This document shows positions 62,965 through 64,000 of a DNA stretch of 64,000 nucleotides, piece after piece. The notes under the pieces are model-generated. The model made no database searches, was not told the origin of the DNA, and worked only from the letters and a program-made list of their open reading frames with translations. Made by a program: the position numbers and the translations under genes. This DNA comes from Fervidicoccus fontis Kam940. Lineage in GTDB: Archaea > Thermoproteota > Thermoprotei_A > Sulfolobales > Fervidicoccaceae. The stretch spans positions 558,001 to 622,000 of the forward strand of contig NC_017461.1 of assembly GCF_000258425.1 (NCBI RefSeq), given 5' to 3'. Each line of letters opens with the position of its first letter. Position 1 is the first letter of the stretch.

Positions 62965-63060
62965 TGTGCCCTAAAGAGCGGAGCTTTCAGTATTTATGTC
63001 GAGCTCTTCACAGCTCATCACCACCATAAATTGCGGTTGTTTTTCACATTGAAAGTTTTA
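62965..63060. repeat. IS605-type end sequence, solo remnant
   Basis: TGCCCTAAAGAGCGGAGCTTTCAG at 62968-62991 and CACCATAAATTGCGGTTG near 63021-63038 resemble the ends seen at 21274-21295 (CGCCCTAAAGAGCGAGG) and at 63796-63812 (CACCATAAATGGCGAGG). No TnpB coding lies between them. Probably an excised or deleted element. Confidence 0.35.
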
Positions 63061-63141
63061 TAAAGTCCGTTCGAGCAAAGAAAAGAGAAAAACCGGCTCA
63101 TGCATCTAGAGATGCGTTGATGCGTCACAGCTCGAAATAGG

Positions 63142-63216
63142 GGGCCCGTCGTCTAGCCTGGTTAGGACGCCGCCCTGACACGGCGGAGGCCCTGGGTTCG
63201 AGTCCCAGCGGGCCCA
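63142..63216 (+). tRNA. tRNA-Val (anticodon GAC)
   Basis: A 75-base cloverleaf: acceptor GGGCCCG/CGGGCCC with discriminator A, anticodon stem CCGCC/GGCGG with loop CTGACAC giving GAC, T-arm CTGGG-TTCGAGT-CCCAG. No intron and no CCA. A short palindrome (GCATC-TAGA-GATGC) lies about 30 bases upstream. Confidence 0.95.
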
Positions 63217-63384
63217 CTATCAATTTATCAGAGTTCTTCTTCGGTATTGAGTTTATATAAGGTATCATACCAGTTGTGAGCTATTCTGCGAATCCGCTCA
63301 CATTTCCGCTAGGGCGATGTTTGTAGTGAACCATCCCACCATCACGAAGGGGATTTTTTCTTCAGCCCCCGAGAGGTTAAACTA

Positions 63385-63830
63385 AATGCTAGCTTCAGAT
63401 CCTTCAACTAGCGTTGAGCTGACCTCCTCCTGCTCCAAGGGAACCCTAGCTCTTTAGAGCTGATCATCGGTTTCCATCATTTACTCGCTTCCACATATCT
63501 CATCTTCTGGACACCCGGGAATGCAAGAGATCCTCATATCTGAGTAATTGCCTTTCCCTGATGTTCGATGCTCCTATGAGGTCTCTATCAGTTTCAAGGA
63601 ATAGATAGGGCTTTGTTCTCGGTTATCTTTTCAAATAGATTAGTTCAATGCTCTTCTGTATCTTCTCAGAAGGTCTTGTACTGTGGGCTCGGGGCTAACC
63701 TTCTTCCCAATTGTCACGGTTAGCACTTCTCCACCGCCCACAGCTTAAGCACGTCAAGTGCTAATGAAAGCATGGAAAATTTATGAGTATTCATCCTCAC
63801 CATAAATGGCGAGGCTTCCAAGAGGTAAAA
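63385..63830 (-). pseudogene. TnpB (IS200/IS605) relic with internal deletion, minus strand
   Basis: Read on the minus strand from about 63720: LTVTIGKKVSPEPTVQDLLRRYRRALN, stop, then KITENKALSI, the standard TnpB N-terminus. It jumps to LETDRDLIGASNIRERQLLR, the segment just after the zinc finger, and then in a third frame to PLEQEEVSSTLVEGSEASI and a stop near 63387, a common archaeal TnpB tail. The RuvC core is deleted. Upstream on the same strand, CCTCGCCATTTATGGTGAGG (63795-63814) folds into a perfect 8-bp hairpin, an IS605-type end. Confidence 0.65.
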
Positions 63831-64000
63831 TTTATATATATAAAAAAATTTTTATACGAGTTTATCTTAAACATACTTGGAAACTGGCTTTCCTTGCTGG
63901 CTCCTTTTCCGGATGAAGTGATGCCTAATGAACTACGTTAGGTCATCGGCTCCAGTTCTTTTAATACTAGTCTTAATAAGCCCGCTATCAGCTCCAATAG
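63831..64000. other. Intergenic to window end
   Basis: A very A+T-rich stretch around 63828-63870 (TTTATATATA and a T run) followed by about 130 bases without a long frame. A promoter for a gene outside the window is possible. Nothing else is seen. Confidence 0.3.

Overview
The window reads as chromosomal DNA of a thermophilic crenarchaeon (Thermoproteota, most like Thermoprotei; I cannot place it below class). The evidence is an archaeal RNA polymerase operon with split Rpo1 and unsplit Rpo2 next to L30e, NusA-like and S12 genes, archaeal tRNAs without encoded CCA (one with an intron at 37/38), TATA-type promoter stretches, GGTGAT-type ribosome binding sites, a tungsten aldehyde:ferredoxin oxidoreductase and several decayed TnpB (IS200/IS605) copies.

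Layout. 1-9030 is the information-processing block (rpo5-rpo2-rpo1N-rpo1C-rpl30e-nusA-rps12, all minus). 9229-10004 holds tRNA-Glu, an intron-containing tRNA-Ser and a TnpB relic. 10098-13807 carries an aldehyde oxidoreductase with its MoaD/ThiS-like partner, then a thiolase-fold enzyme with a DUF35 partner. 14427-16826 carries tRNA-Ala and a DsrE-TusA-SQR-like-DUF1641 sulfur-handling operon. 17042-22820 has an ATP-type PEP carboxykinase and assorted metabolic genes, with another TnpB relic.

22886-30002 is the most unusual locus. A cellulose-synthase-like processive GT2 overlaps a MinD-like ATPase whose P-loop lysine is missing. Divergent from them lie two FtsX/MacB-type permeases, a polytopic GT-C-like protein and an ABC ATPase whose switch histidine is replaced. 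Together these suggest a polysaccharide synthesis and export apparatus analogous to, but distinct from, bacterial Bcs systems. A PurM-like enzyme, a sugar epimerase and another GT2 follow.

33881-52443 is a mosaic surface-glycan region: at least seven intact glycosyltransferases, a pyruvyltransferase-family protein paired with an FrhB-like ferredoxin protein, polytopic membrane proteins, and many truncated or frameshifted genes. Base composition jumps from very A+T-rich (37330-41357) to G+C-rich (51220-52162), as expected from repeated import. 48745-52360 is mostly a graveyard of decayed genes.

53593-57339 is a PstSCAB phosphate importer. It is followed by a VapBC toxin-antitoxin pair, a decayed archaeal ATPase, a frameshifted GT4, an intact GT2, a hypothetical gene, a radical SAM gene, tRNA-Val and further TnpB/IS605 remnants to the window end.
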